In this document: positions 18,950 through 26,734 of the stretch, piece by piece | Numbering within the stretch: position 1 is the first letter of the stretch | Layout: each line of letters starts with the position of its first letter | Assembly (NCBI RefSeq): GCF_002210425.1 | Contig: NZ_MWQK01000003.1 | Coordinates: forward strand, 411,816-475,815 | Direction of reading: 5' to 3' | Source of the DNA: Fibrobacter sp. UWB2 | Lineage (GTDB): Bacteria; Fibrobacterota; Fibrobacteria; Fibrobacterales; Fibrobacteraceae | DNA: 64,000 nt | Program-made: the position numbers and the translations under genes | The notes under the pieces: model-generated | What the model was told of the DNA's origin: nothing | Seen by the model: the letters and a program-made list of their open reading frames with translations, nothing else | Database searches by the model: none

Positions 18950-19375
18950 TTACTTGATCTTAAATCCGGCCTTTTCGAAAGCGAGCTTGTTTTCCGGATT
19001 CTTCAAGGCAACATTCGTAATCCAGTCATATTCTGCAATGCCGCCCTGCAGGCCTACACGAGCGCAGAGCTGGTCACGGGCAACGTTATATGCATTGAGA
19101 ATCTGGATCTTTTCAAAATCCTTGGCATTGTCGATTTTTTCGGACCACTTCACGCCAAGTTCAACAAGCCCATTGCTTGCCTTAGCATAAACGATAGCCT
19201 TTTCAACAGTGATGACGGATTTTGCAGGAGCCGTAAACGGAAGCACAGGAACAATCGGCTGCGACTGCGGCAACACGACCTGATTTGCAGTTGTTGCTTC
19301 CGGCTGCTTGTCAGAACAAGAAACAAAAAAAGAGGCGATTGCCAAAAGTGAAATTACTAGAATTTTTTTTGACAT
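18950..19375 (-). CDS. Small lipoprotein of unknown function
   Basis: A 141-residue protein with a lipoprotein signal (LLAIASFFVSC, Cys near 20) and a Pro/Gln-rich linker, then a helical region ending ALKNPENKLAFEKAGFKIK. No known domain is recognised. ATG 19375 is preceded by GAGGCGAGC, and the tRNA-Met gene ends only 21 bp upstream, so the two may share a transcript. In the 80-bp gap to the GT4 gene there are TAACTAGTAACTT-type repeats. Confidence 0.75.
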   Translation of the reverse strand: MSKKILVISLLAIASFFVSCSDKQPEATTANQVVLPQSQPIVPVLPFTAPAKSVITVEKAIVYAKASNGLVELGVKWSEKIDNAKDFEKIQILNAYNVARDQLCARVGLQGGIAEYDWITNVALKNPENKLAFEKAGFKIK

Positions 19376-19396
19376 GCTCGCCTCTTTTTTTTGTAA

Positions 19397-19468
19397 TAGC
19401 GGTTCAGGGATTTGAACCCCGGACCAATGGATTATGATTCCAGTGCTCTACCGCTGAGCTAAACCGCC
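19397..19468 (-). tRNA. tRNA-Met (CAT anticodon)
   Basis: The minus strand folds as a 72-base cloverleaf: acceptor GGCGGTT/AACCGCT with one G-U, D-arm GCTC..GAGC, anticodon loop ATCATAA, T-arm CGGGG-TTCAAAT-CCCTG, discriminator A. CCA is not encoded. Elongator-Met is the most likely identity from the body; a lysidine-modified tRNA-Ile2 with the same CAT cannot be excluded. The outermost anticodon-stem pair is a C-T mismatch. Confidence 0.93.
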
Positions 19469-19502
19469 ATTGACCCAAATTTAACAAAAGGTTTTAAAAT
19501 TT

Positions 19503-20252
19503 TCAAGGGGTCTTTGAAAAATAAACCTTAGTTTCTAAAAAATTTTCGCCCCATTCAATCACGCGCCAACCCGGTGCAGCGGAGCTCAGACAAAATACCG
19601 AAATATTCGGATCAATCTGCATCTGCGTCGATGGAGTCACGTAAACTGTCTTGTCACCAAAATGCTCAAGCATCTCGCTGTGATAATGTCCCACAAAAAT
19701 ATGCTTGAGATTCTTTATCTTCAAAAGCGTCGCCTGGACTTCGTCAATATTCTTCATCGCATACCGCAAGTCCATAAACTTGTGGTCGCAATGGCAAGGA
19801 GGATGGTGGAGGAACAGCAAAACCTCGCCATCCACTTTTGCAGTTTCCTGTTCAAGCCATGTCAGCTGTTCACTGGAAACTGTACCGTCCGCGCTGTCCA
19901 AGAAAAAGATGGAACGACCGTCGATATCGTAACGGTAATAGCATTTTCCATTGTGAACCTTGCCCTTCAAGTCAAAATACTTCTCCATGACTTCAAGGTC
20001 ATCGTGGTTCCCCGGAATAACGCACACCGGTACTTTGCAATCTTTCAGCACCTGGGCGACAAACTCGTAGGCACCCGGCGTCGCATTATCGGCCAGGTCA
20101 CCAGAAATAACCAGAAGGTCCAAGCCTTTCATGGTTTCGGAATTGTATGCAGTCAGGAAATTCTTACGGACATCGATATCCTGCACAGGACTCGCATTTT
20201 CACCAATGTGAGTATCAGATATCTGACCTATCTTAAGAACTCTTCTTTCCAT
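19503..20252 (-). CDS. Calcineurin-like metallophosphoesterase
   Basis: A 249-residue cytoplasmic phosphoesterase with all five metal-site motifs in order: ISDTHIG (near 10), ISGDLADN (near 50), PGNHDD (near 80), LHHPPC (near 150) and VGHYHSE (near 190). It resembles CpdA-type class III phosphodiesterases. The substrate could be cyclic AMP or another phosphodiester. No partner gene is adjacent. Confidence 0.87.
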   Translation of the reverse strand: MERRVLKIGQISDTHIGENASPVQDIDVRKNFLTAYNSETMKGLDLLVISGDLADNATPGAYEFVAQVLKDCKVPVCVIPGNHDDLEVMEKYFDLKGKVHNGKCYYRYDIDGRSIFFLDSADGTVSSEQLTWLEQETAKVDGEVLLFLHHPPCHCDHKFMDLRYAMKNIDEVQATLLKIKNLKHIFVGHYHSEMLEHFGDKTVYVTPSTQMQIDPNISVFCLSSAAPGWRVIEWGENFLETKVYFSKTP

Positions 20253-20614
20253 ACATCTACGTAGAATATACTAGAATATAGCTTTTGAGACTAAAAAATG
20301 AAAACTTTATTCGCTTTTTTGTGCTTTTTATGATAAAGTGCGTGCAATTGTGAACTTCATCACAGAATCTTCAACATACTTTCGTGACCATTTCGTGAAT
20401 TAGCATTGAAAACTCAGGTTCAACATCTATCAACGTTGAAGAAAGTGAATAGATTTTAAATTTTCAACATTAATCCACATTTTCTTTATCTCTATAAGTC
20501 ATTGAATATCATCAAGTTACGTTTTAACCTTAAATTTTTTATCCACTATTCACTACATTAAATACTAAATATCATATATAAATATATCTAGTATTATTTA
20601 ATATAGTCGGTTGA
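20253..20614. other. AT-rich non-coding gap next to par cluster
   Basis: No gene is visible in 362 bp. The stretch is rich in A and T, contains TTCAAC/GTTGAA inverted repeats (20428-20450) and two near-matches to the DnaA box (TAATCCACA 20471-20479 and TTATCCACT 20539-20547), and ends in a TATATAAATATAT block (20575-20588). It is a weak replication-origin candidate or simply a long terminator/leader region. Confidence 0.35.
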
Positions 20615-20971
20615 TTACTTTTCTTTTTTGCTTGCGGGCGTTTCGTTCATATCGCAGGAACCCTGAAATACAGCTCCTTCGTTAATGACGAGCTGATCGG
20701 CCTTTACGTTTCCGATTATTTTGGCATTATCCTGGAGGATAAGTTTAGTTTTGCAGTCCACATTTCCCTTGATGACACCTGCAAGAATAGCGGCGCCACA
20801 TTTGACGTCGCCATCAATAATGGCAAGCTTTTCAAGAATCAGTTCACCGTCGATGGTTACATTTCCGTAAACCTTCCCGGCAATGCGCAAATCCGTTTTT
20901 CCGGCTATGTCGCCATTGACCTGGACGTTTCTCCCAACTTGAGTAAATTCCTGTTCGTTCTTGCTTGCCAT
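20615..20971 (-). CDS. Bactofilin
   Basis: Bactofilins polymerise into cytoskeletal filaments through a right-handed beta-helix. The 118 residues contain the DUF583/bactofilin repeats: VGRNVQVNGDIAGKTDLRIAGKVYGNV, then ELILEKLAIIDGDVKCGAAILAG, then KLILQDNAKIIGNV. Short polar ends flank the core, as usual. It is 33 bp downstream of an M23 peptidase and follows parAB, a context that fits roles in cell-wall shaping or chromosome positioning. Confidence 0.93.
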   Translation of the reverse strand: MASKNEQEFTQVGRNVQVNGDIAGKTDLRIAGKVYGNVTIDGELILEKLAIIDGDVKCGAAILAGVIKGNVDCKTKLILQDNAKIIGNVKADQLVINEGAVFQGSCDMNETPASKKEK

Positions 20972-21004
20972 AATTTTCCCCTAATTTATTGCGCTAATAA
21001 TTCG

Positions 21005-21805
21005 CTAGTAAGTAAATATCGTTTCTGGATCTTGCGGAACGTTATTCTTGGTAATGGAATAATGCACGTGCGGACCACTCGTATTTCCGGTATCGCCTAC
21101 GTAGCCTATGACATCGCCTTTTGTGACATTCGCACCCCTTCGGGTCCTGATGCTCTTGAGATGTGAATAAGACGACTTGTAACCATTCTGGTGGTCGATG
21201 ACAACTGTGTTTCCGAGGTCGCCACTGTTACCTGCGAATGTGACTTTGCCGCTGCCCGATGCAAAGACCGGGTTCCCCTTGCGTGCCGAGATGTCGATAC
21301 CCAGGTGCTTGTTTTCGTACGAGAATTTTTTACTGATGATGCCCACAGCCGGAATCACGTTCGGGATTCGTTCCAGTCGGATTTTTTCGTCGGTCGTAAG
21401 CCAGTTGTGGATACCTTCGAAATCGATCTGGTTTTTCGCAGACGGCACATGCGCAAAGCGGTTGCGTTCAATGATGCTGTTGATTTTGTTGGAGTCGTTT
21501 TCGAGGAACGTCTCGAAAATATTCTGGATTCGGTTTTCCATGATCCACAGCGAATCAAGTCTCGAGAAAAGTTCTTCGTAGTTCGCGTTCTGCTTTACGA
21601 GCTGTGCATTGTGCACGCGCATCTTTTCGTAAGAGATGAGAGTCTTGTTGATCTTTGCAATGTGGACTATGAACAAAATAAGAATAATAGCGACCAGGAC
21701 AAGCCCGATATGGAACAAGACAAACTGCTTGCTCGATATGCGGTACTTCCTTGAACCGGTCGTGTTTTCCGGAATAATCTGGATGGTGTAATACTTACGA
21801 CTCAC
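21005..21805 (-). CDS. Membrane-anchored M23 family peptidase
   Basis: A 266-residue LytM-type endopeptidase: one transmembrane helix near 28-48 (FHIGLVLVAIILILFIVHI), a coiled-coil-like region to about 120, and a C-terminal M23 domain with zinc ligands in HLGIDIS (HxxxD) and HVHYS. The active motifs are intact, so it could cut peptidoglycan cross-links. M23 genes next to bactofilins are a recurrent pair, with the bactofilin placing the enzyme. Confidence 0.92.
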   Translation of the reverse strand: MSRKYYTIQIIPENTTGSRKYRISSKQFVLFHIGLVLVAIILILFIVHIAKINKTLISYEKMRVHNAQLVKQNANYEELFSRLDSLWIMENRIQNIFETFLENDSNKINSIIERNRFAHVPSAKNQIDFEGIHNWLTTDEKIRLERIPNVIPAVGIISKKFSYENKHLGIDISARKGNPVFASGSGKVTFAGNSGDLGNTVVIDHQNGYKSSYSHLKSIRTRRGANVTKGDVIGYVGDTGNTSGPHVHYSITKNNVPQDPETIFTY

Positions 21806-21815
21806 GATTTTACCG

Positions 21816-22814
21816 TTAGCGGTTGTCCATTATTTCCTGAATTCGAGTCAGGTCGTCCATGGAATAGTAGTTGATGACGATAGTGCCCTTGGTCTGATCC
21901 TTGGCGCTCGGATTGAGTGCGACCTTTGTACCGAAGAACGTTTCGAGCCTGTTCTCGAAATTCTTGAGGTCGGCGCTGAGTTCCGGCTTCGGTCTCGGTT
22001 CGCTGCCGTGGACTTCCGGCATTTCATCTTCTTCGGGAGCTTGGGGAGCGTCGGCCGGATTGGTTGTAGAATCTTCTGCAGCTTCAGCAGATTTTTCAAA
22101 CGGGTCTTCACCGCGGGCGATCGCTTCGATCTGGCGGACGTTCAATCCTTCTTCGATGACGCGTTTTGCAAGAGCTTCCGGATCTGCAATTTTTTCACTG
22201 CAGAGAGCACGGGCGGCACCGCCTGCAAGTTTGCCTTCCTGAATCCAGGCCTGGACCTGGTTTGGGAGCTTCAAAAGACGAAGTGCGTTTGTGATGGCGG
22301 AACGGGACTTGCCGACCGTCTTGGCCAAGTCGTCGTGCGTATAGTTGTGGTTGTCGATCAACTGCTGGTAAGACTGTGCCACTTCAATCGGGTTCAAGTC
22401 CACACGCTGGATGTTCTCGATGAGAGCCCATTCGCTCATGGTCTTGTCGTCGAGATTTTCGTAAACCTGAGCCTTGATGGTTCTGCAGTTGGCAAGTTTC
22501 GATGCACGGGTACGGCGTTCACCACTGATAATCTGGTAACGGTCGCCTACCTTGCGGACAGCAATCGGCTGGATAAGTCCGTGCTTTTCGATGGTTTCAG
22601 CAAGTTCGACAAGTTCATCATCGTCGAAGAACTTACGCGGCTGGAACGGGTTCGGGTCAATCAAGTCGATGTTGATTTCGACGATTTTCTGATTGTCCGG
22701 ATTTACGTTTTCGGTAGCTCCGGTATTGTTGATAGCGTTATCGACAGAGTTGCCGAGAACATCGTGTGCCTTAAAAATTGCAGAGAGACCGCGACCAAGT
22801 GCTTGTTTACCCAT
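21816..22814 (-). CDS. parB: Chromosome-partitioning protein ParB
   Basis: ParB is the CTP-dependent clamp that loads at parS and spreads. The 332 residues contain the nuclease-like fold with PFQPRKFFDDDELVELAETIEKHGLIQPIAVR and the CTP-binding patch ISGERRTRA (GERR type), the HTH region (TVGKSRSAITNALRLL), an acidic linker and a C-terminal dimerisation domain. Its parS targets are visible 1.8-6.8 kb away on the right. It lies 174 bp downstream of parA and 10 bp upstream of the M23 gene. Confidence 0.97.
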   Translation of the reverse strand: MGKQALGRGLSAIFKAHDVLGNSVDNAINNTGATENVNPDNQKIVEINIDLIDPNPFQPRKFFDDDELVELAETIEKHGLIQPIAVRKVGDRYQIISGERRTRASKLANCRTIKAQVYENLDDKTMSEWALIENIQRVDLNPIEVAQSYQQLIDNHNYTHDDLAKTVGKSRSAITNALRLLKLPNQVQAWIQEGKLAGGAARALCSEKIADPEALAKRVIEEGLNVRQIEAIARGEDPFEKSAEAAEDSTTNPADAPQAPEEDEMPEVHGSEPRPKPELSADLKNFENRLETFFGTKVALNPSAKDQTKGTIVINYYSMDDLTRIQEIMDNR

Positions 22815-22988
22815 TTTTTAGTTCCTAGTTATTAGTTACTAGTTAATAGTTAGTAGTCAATGGTTATTAATTAAAAGTTTATGCAAGTGTCATTCTGAGC
22901 GAAGCCGTTAGGCGAAGTCGAAGAATCCAGTGAAGTTGTTGCCTGGATCCTTCCCCTATCACTTCGTTCTAGGGTCAGGATGACTTCG
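22815..22988. repeat. Repeat-filled spacer between parA and parB
   Basis: Two kinds of dispersed repeats fill this gap. One is a run of TAGTTA/CTAGTTA-type units (22816-22876). The other is a GTCATTCTGAGCGAAG element (22889-22985) with inverted ends GTCATTCTGA / TCAGGATGAC. Similar units occur at several other intergenic sites in the window. The parB promoter, if any, would lie here. Confidence 0.6.
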
Positions 22989-23774
22989 TCACTTTTCTTT
23001 GTTCAGTATTTCTTCGGCGAGCTTCATGTACGACTGCGAACCAGTGCTCTGCACATCGTAAAGGATGACCGGCTTGCCGTGGGACGGAGCTTCGGAGAGT
23101 TTCACGTTGCGCGGAATCATCGTCTGGAAAACGGTGTCGCTCAGGTTTTCGCGAACTTCTTCGGCAACCTGCTTCGAAAGGCTCAGACGGGAATCGTACA
23201 TCGTGAGGAGGGCGCCTTCGATTTTCAAGTTGGAGTTCAGATTCTTCTGGACTTCACGGATAGTCTTGAAAAGTTCAGTCATACCCTGCAATGCATAATA
23301 TTCACACTGCACCGGAATGAGCACGCTCGTTGCGGCCGTCAGTGTATTAATTGTGAGTAAGTTCAGGCTCGGAGGAGCGTCGATGATGATGAAATCGAAC
23401 TCCTGCTTGAGAACGTTCATCACACGTTCGAGTCTGCGTTCGCGGCTCATGGCGTTGACAAGTTCAATTTCCATGACGGCGAGGTCCGGTCCAGAAGTGA
23501 TGACCTTGAGGTATTCAAGCGACGTGTCCAAGATGGCGGGCTTGATATTTTCGAGCGTGAGATTGTCCGGATTACCAGCCATGTCCAGGATTTCGTGGAT
23601 ATCCATATCTTGGGATTCCATGAAACCGAGACCTTGAGAGGCATTACCCTGCGGGTCCATGTCTAAAAGAAGTGTCTTCTTTTCAAGGGCTGCAAAACTC
23701 GCGGCCAAGTTTACGGCCGTAGTAGTTTTACCGACACCACCTTTTTGGTTGCATATGGCGATAATTTTACTCAT
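22989..23774 (-). CDS. parA: Chromosome-partitioning ATPase ParA
   Basis: ParA forms the nucleoid-bound gradient that moves ParB-parS. The 261-residue protein has the deviant Walker A KGGVGKTTTAVNLA at residues 11-24, Walker A' DMDPQGNAS near 39-47 and Walker B FIIIDAPPSLN near 120-130. It has no N-terminal HTH extension, so it is the chromosomal (Soj) type. Its first eight bases overlap the end of rsmG. Confidence 0.97.
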   Translation of the reverse strand: MSKIIAICNQKGGVGKTTTAVNLAASFAALEKKTLLLDMDPQGNASQGLGFMESQDMDIHEILDMAGNPDNLTLENIKPAILDTSLEYLKVITSGPDLAVMEIELVNAMSRERRLERVMNVLKQEFDFIIIDAPPSLNLLTINTLTAATSVLIPVQCEYYALQGMTELFKTIREVQKNLNSNLKIEGALLTMYDSRLSLSKQVAEEVRENLSDTVFQTMIPRNVKLSEAPSHGKPVILYDVQSTGSQSYMKLAEEILNKEK

Positions 23775-24420
23775 TATTACCTCGGGTGACTAGAGCGTAC
23801 ACCTGTTCTTCTTCTGGAAGTTCGTACTTCTGGATATGCACTTTCGGATCGTTTTCCAAATGGGCAATATTGTTGAAGCTCTTCAGCGTGACAAAAGTTC
23901 CGCCGTGCTTGAGACCTGCCTGGGCACGTTCCCAGTCGTTTTCGAAAGTCGAGAGGGCGCGGCAGCTGATAAAGTCAAGGTCTGTGAGGCCGGAAGTTTC
24001 AAAGCGCTTGCCGACGACGGTCAAGTTGTCCAGGTGAAGTTTTTCCTTGACCATCTGCATAAAGTTCACGCGCATGTGGCGTGGTTCAACAGCATAGAAC
24101 TGCACGTTCGGCATAGCAATTGCAAGCGGGAAAACTGGGCAACCTGCACCAGCACCCATATCGGCCCAACGGAGTTTGCCACCCTGAGCGGAAATTTCCT
24201 TTCCTAAAAACACAAAGGGAACGAGCGAGTCGGCAATGTGCCTGCTCAAAAACTTTTCAGAATCCTTTGCTGAAATCAAGTTACCATATTCCTTGGTGTC
24301 CACCACCAAGTCTGCAAACTGGTAAAGCTTGTCGAGAGTTTCATCGGACAGCTGTACACCATGTCCCGAAAGGAACTGGTTCAAAAGATCTTGCTGCGCT
24401 TTGTTAGTTTTATAACTCAA
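23767..24420 (-). CDS. rsmG: 16S rRNA (guanine527-N7) methyltransferase RsmG
   Basis: RsmG/GidB methylates G527 of 16S rRNA. The 217 residues contain the SAM-binding motif WADMGAGAGCPVFPLAIAMPN and VVGKRFE, and the usual SAKDSEKFLSRHIADSL upstream helix. The start appears to be TTG at 24420 (SYKTNKAQQ); upstream in this frame there is no ATG before a stop, and a parS-carrying repeat begins 27 bp upstream. The rsmG-parA-parB order near the origin is common in bacteria; mnmG is not adjacent here. Confidence 0.94.
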   Translation of the reverse strand: MSYKTNKAQQDLLNQFLSGHGVQLSDETLDKLYQFADLVVDTKEYGNLISAKDSEKFLSRHIADSLVPFVFLGKEISAQGGKLRWADMGAGAGCPVFPLAIAMPNVQFYAVEPRHMRVNFMQMVKEKLHLDNLTVVGKRFETSGLTDLDFISCRALSTFENDWERAQAGLKHGGTFVTLKSFNNIAHLENDPKVHIQKYELPEEEQVYALVTRGNNE

Positions 24421-24446
24421 GTTTTCTCTTTTTGTGATATGGAAAA

Positions 24447-24624
24447 GTGTTTGGACACTTCGTGTCCAACATGCTCATGCTCGGTCATGCCGGTGTACAA
24501 GCACCCCGTCGCGACACTCGCTATCGCATGTTTGCTCCATCGAAGCCAACTTGCTGCACCTCGGAAATGTCGGTAAACGAGTTTCCCGCCGCTTCCTCGG
24601 TTTGCAAGTGTTTCACGTGGAACA
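24447..24624 (+). repeat. parS-associated palindromic repeat, copy A
   Basis: This copy begins GTGTTTGGACAC. Its modules are hairpin GGACAC-TTC-GTGTCC (24453-24467), the conserved string CATGCTCATGCTCGGTCATG, a GGTGTAC-AA-GCACCCC hairpin, a GCGACACTCGCTATCGCATG block, a module TTTGCTCC...GTTTGCAA shared with copy B (24530-24608), and a terminal parS. It lies just upstream of rsmG. Short open frames in it are repeat-encoded, not genes. Confidence 0.85.
24609..24624. promoter_or_regulatory. parS site 1
   Basis: TGTTTCACGTGGAACA fits the well-known ParB-binding consensus TGTTNCACGTGAAACA with one change that keeps the CACGTG core. It lies about 1.8 kb from the parB gene. Confidence 0.9.
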
Positions 24625-24763
24625 TTTTTGACTATCATATTCCGATTTGAAATTTAGTATAACTTTTTTAGAAAACAATTAACAAACTCCCCCGCTCCCT
24701 AAAATTCATAAAATATATGTTGATAACATTTTGATAAATGTTGAGAAACTGTTAAGCCGAATG

Positions 24764-24826
24764 CTGCGAAATGTATGCTTGCATACATTTCATAGCTGAG
24801 GCGCCAGTTTCGCGCTTGCGCAAATG
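24764..24826. repeat. Hairpin modules between repeat copies A and B
   Basis: GAAATGTATGC (24768-24778) and GCATACATTTC (24781-24791) form an 11-bp perfect stem with a two-base TT loop inside short outer arms. GCGC-TT-GCGC follows at 24812-24821. The C-TT-G loop closure matches the hairpins in the neighbouring parS repeats, so this is probably another module of the same family without a parS. Confidence 0.6.
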
Positions 24827-24855
24827 TTGTTAAGGTGAGAATCGCTTTGTTTTTT

Positions 24856-25129
24856 GTTTGGACTATGTTTGCTCCTTCGGAGCCAACTTGCTGCACCTCG
24901 AAAATGTCGGTAAACAAGTTTCCCGCCGCTTCCTCGGTTTGCAATTGTTAGGACACTTTGTGTCCTACCTCTTGGGGCTCAGTAATGCCCATACAAGTAT
25001 GGGCGCTACATTCGCCCTGTAGAGGTTTCACGTGAAACACAGCCGAGGTCAGAAAGCGAAAAAATGCTTGCATTTTTTTATTTGCTGACCGATGGGTGTT
25101 GGACTATGGCTTTGCTATAGTCCAAACAT
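24856..25129 (+). repeat. parS-associated palindromic repeat, copy B
   Basis: Modules in order: GCTCC-TTC-GGAGC hairpin and the block shared with copy A; GGACAC-TTT-GTGTCC (24951-24965); GCCCATAC-AA-GTATGGGC (24987-25004); parS (25024-25039); an outer stem GGTCAG (25047-25052) / CTGACC (25085-25090) enclosing AAAAAATGC-TT-GCATTTTTT; and GGACTATGGC-TTT-GCTATAGTCC (25101-25123). It ends GTCCAAACAT. Confidence 0.85.
25024..25039. promoter_or_regulatory. parS site 2
   Basis: GGTTTCACGTGAAACA matches the parS consensus at 15 of 16 positions; only the first base differs and the palindromic core is intact. Confidence 0.88.
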
Positions 25130-25131
25130 AT

Positions 25132-25158
25132 AAAAAATCCTCCCGATTCTGGGAGGAT
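25132..25158 (-). terminator. Terminator of lipoprotein gene 25183-25902
   Basis: On the minus strand ATCCTCCC (25158-25151) pairs with GGGAGGAT (25144-25137), followed by a T run. Confidence 0.9.
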
Positions 25159-25182
25159 GTTCAAGAAGTTTAAAGCTAAATG

Positions 25183-25902
25183 TTAGCGGTATAAAAAGAA
25201 GTAAGTTCCGGTCTTGCGGTCTTCCCCATCTTCCGTATGTGTATCGGTCAGTATGACCATCCCGTCTTTAACACCAGTTTCGTAACGATTCCAGGTGTAC
25301 CAAATGTCGCCACGATGTTCTTTCCTATAGCAGGTATTTTTATCGTTCTCGTCCATGACAATGATTTCATTATAATCAATTCTGAAAATGGTATCTGTTT
25401 TTATGACGTAAGTGATGGTAAATTCGCCGTCTTCGTCGGAGGATGTGGTGGCCAGGGAATCCCCATCGAAATAGATGGTCATTGTGTTGCTTACATCGCC
25501 AACTGTTTCAGTTATTGTCCAAATGTTGCCTTCGTGTACAACTGTAGGTTCTTGGGTTCTTACAGTGGTCTGGTATGTCCATTCACCATTGCGGAGGTTT
25601 GCTTCGTAAACGCTGTCGAGGTGTGTGCCGTTCCAATAGTCTTTGTAAATGTAGATGGATTTGCCTCTATTACTAGCGCTACCCTTGTCCATGTAAAGAC
25701 TGTCTGGTACTAAACCATGATAATCCTTGTCGTAGAGAGAAAGAACTGACCTCTTGTAATCGAATACTGTTTGGAGACAGTTGGTGTAGGTATATCCTAT
25801 AGTATTATTAATGGGTGGATTGTTGACGGGTGCTGTGCTTGAAGAATCGTCGCTACAGGCAATAAATAGTGCTGCTGCTAAAAGAAAAATTTTAGAGTTC
25901 AT
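25183..25902 (-). CDS. Lipoprotein of unknown function
   Basis: A 239-residue putative lipoprotein: signal MNSKIFLLAAALFIAC with the lipid-acceptor Cys at 16, a short Ser/Asp/Pro linker, then a beta-rich domain with repeated strands (WTYQTTVRTQEPTVVHEGNIWTI, TMTIYFDGDSL, GEFTITYVIKTDTIFRID). No known family is recognised. It has its own terminator and stands alone between the parS repeats. Confidence 0.75.
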   Translation of the reverse strand: MNSKIFLLAAALFIACSDDSSSTAPVNNPPINNTIGYTYTNCLQTVFDYKRSVLSLYDKDYHGLVPDSLYMDKGSASNRGKSIYIYKDYWNGTHLDSVYEANLRNGEWTYQTTVRTQEPTVVHEGNIWTITETVGDVSNTMTIYFDGDSLATTSSDEDGEFTITYVIKTDTIFRIDYNEIIVMDENDKNTCYRKEHRGDIWYTWNRYETGVKDGMVILTDTHTEDGEDRKTGTYFFLYR

Positions 25903-25993
25903 AACTCCCCCATGATATATTTGAAAAGATTAAATAGATAATTAAGTTGTGTGTAAATCTAATCAAATGGATGAGAAAATGCAAGGATATTTG

Positions 25994-26734
25994 TTAGTGA
26001 GCTGGTTTTTGTTCATGTCGCGAAAAGCTTTCCACGAAGAAAGGAATTGCGATTATCTTAAAGAACCACCCGATGTTGCGTTGCTTGTTGGTTATTTCAA
26101 AAGATGCGCCTGCCGTTACCTGAGCTAAGAAAATCCCGAATTGTATTCCTACTTCTTCGATGAATCCGAACTCTTTAGCGGAATAATGGTATTTGTTGTC
26201 TTTTCCTTCAGATCTAAGGAACCATTCTATGGCATGACTTTCGGCCAGTGCAACTCCGGAAAGATTGTTCCCATGCAATATGTACTTTGTTGTTCCGGAT
26301 GCAAGCCACGCTCCTCCCAATGCTATTTTCTGTAAAGTGCTTTCTTCTGGAGCTGCCATTCCGAGAAAAGCAAACCCTATTAAAGATACTGCACTTCCGA
26401 TTGATAAGTCATCGATTTTCTTGTCACCTTCGGTCCTTTCTAGCCTGCGATCAAATCGTAGAAATGTATAGTCTGTAAGAAGTCGGTCGATGCCGAAAAG
26501 TTTGCTCCCCATGTCTTGGGCGCTCATGCAAAATATATCCACTTCAAATCTTTTAGTGGATGTATATCCTATCCCCCCTAGGAATATTACCTGGAAAGGG
26601 TTGTATTTGTTTTCGTAGATGTTGCTTAGGTCTATAGAAAAAGTGGAATCCTGTACTGGATTTTCCAATGCAGATATCTTTGCAAAAGCAAAAGATATAG
26701 AGATGAGGAATATGGTAAAGGTCTTTTTAATCAT
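25994..26734 (-). CDS. Exported or membrane protein of unknown function
   Basis: A 246-residue protein with a signal peptide (MIKKTFTIFLISISFAFA) and several moderately hydrophobic segments (SAVSLIGFAFLGMAA, IALGGAWLASGTTKYIL, FGIFLAQVTAGASF), possibly membrane embedded. No family is recognised. Its ATG overlaps the stop codon of the VOC gene (ATGA), so the two are coupled, which is odd for a cytoplasmic glyoxalase-like protein and an exported one. Confidence 0.7.
   Translation of the reverse strand: MIKKTFTIFLISISFAFAKISALENPVQDSTFSIDLSNIYENKYNPFQVIFLGGIGYTSTKRFEVDIFCMSAQDMGSKLFGIDRLLTDYTFLRFDRRLERTEGDKKIDDLSIGSAVSLIGFAFLGMAAPEESTLQKIALGGAWLASGTTKYILHGNNLSGVALAESHAIEWFLRSEGKDNKYHYSAKEFGFIEEVGIQFGIFLAQVTAGASFEITNKQRNIGWFFKIIAIPFFVESFSRHEQKPAH

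Noticed and set aside
24417..24638. Open frame of about 70 codons with the motif HAIASVATG...MTEHEHVGHEVSKH, also found at 27348-27539 and in the VOC gene
   Set aside because: It is translated repeat sequence (parS left arm) and shows up wherever the repeat lies; no ribosome-binding site or independent family support.
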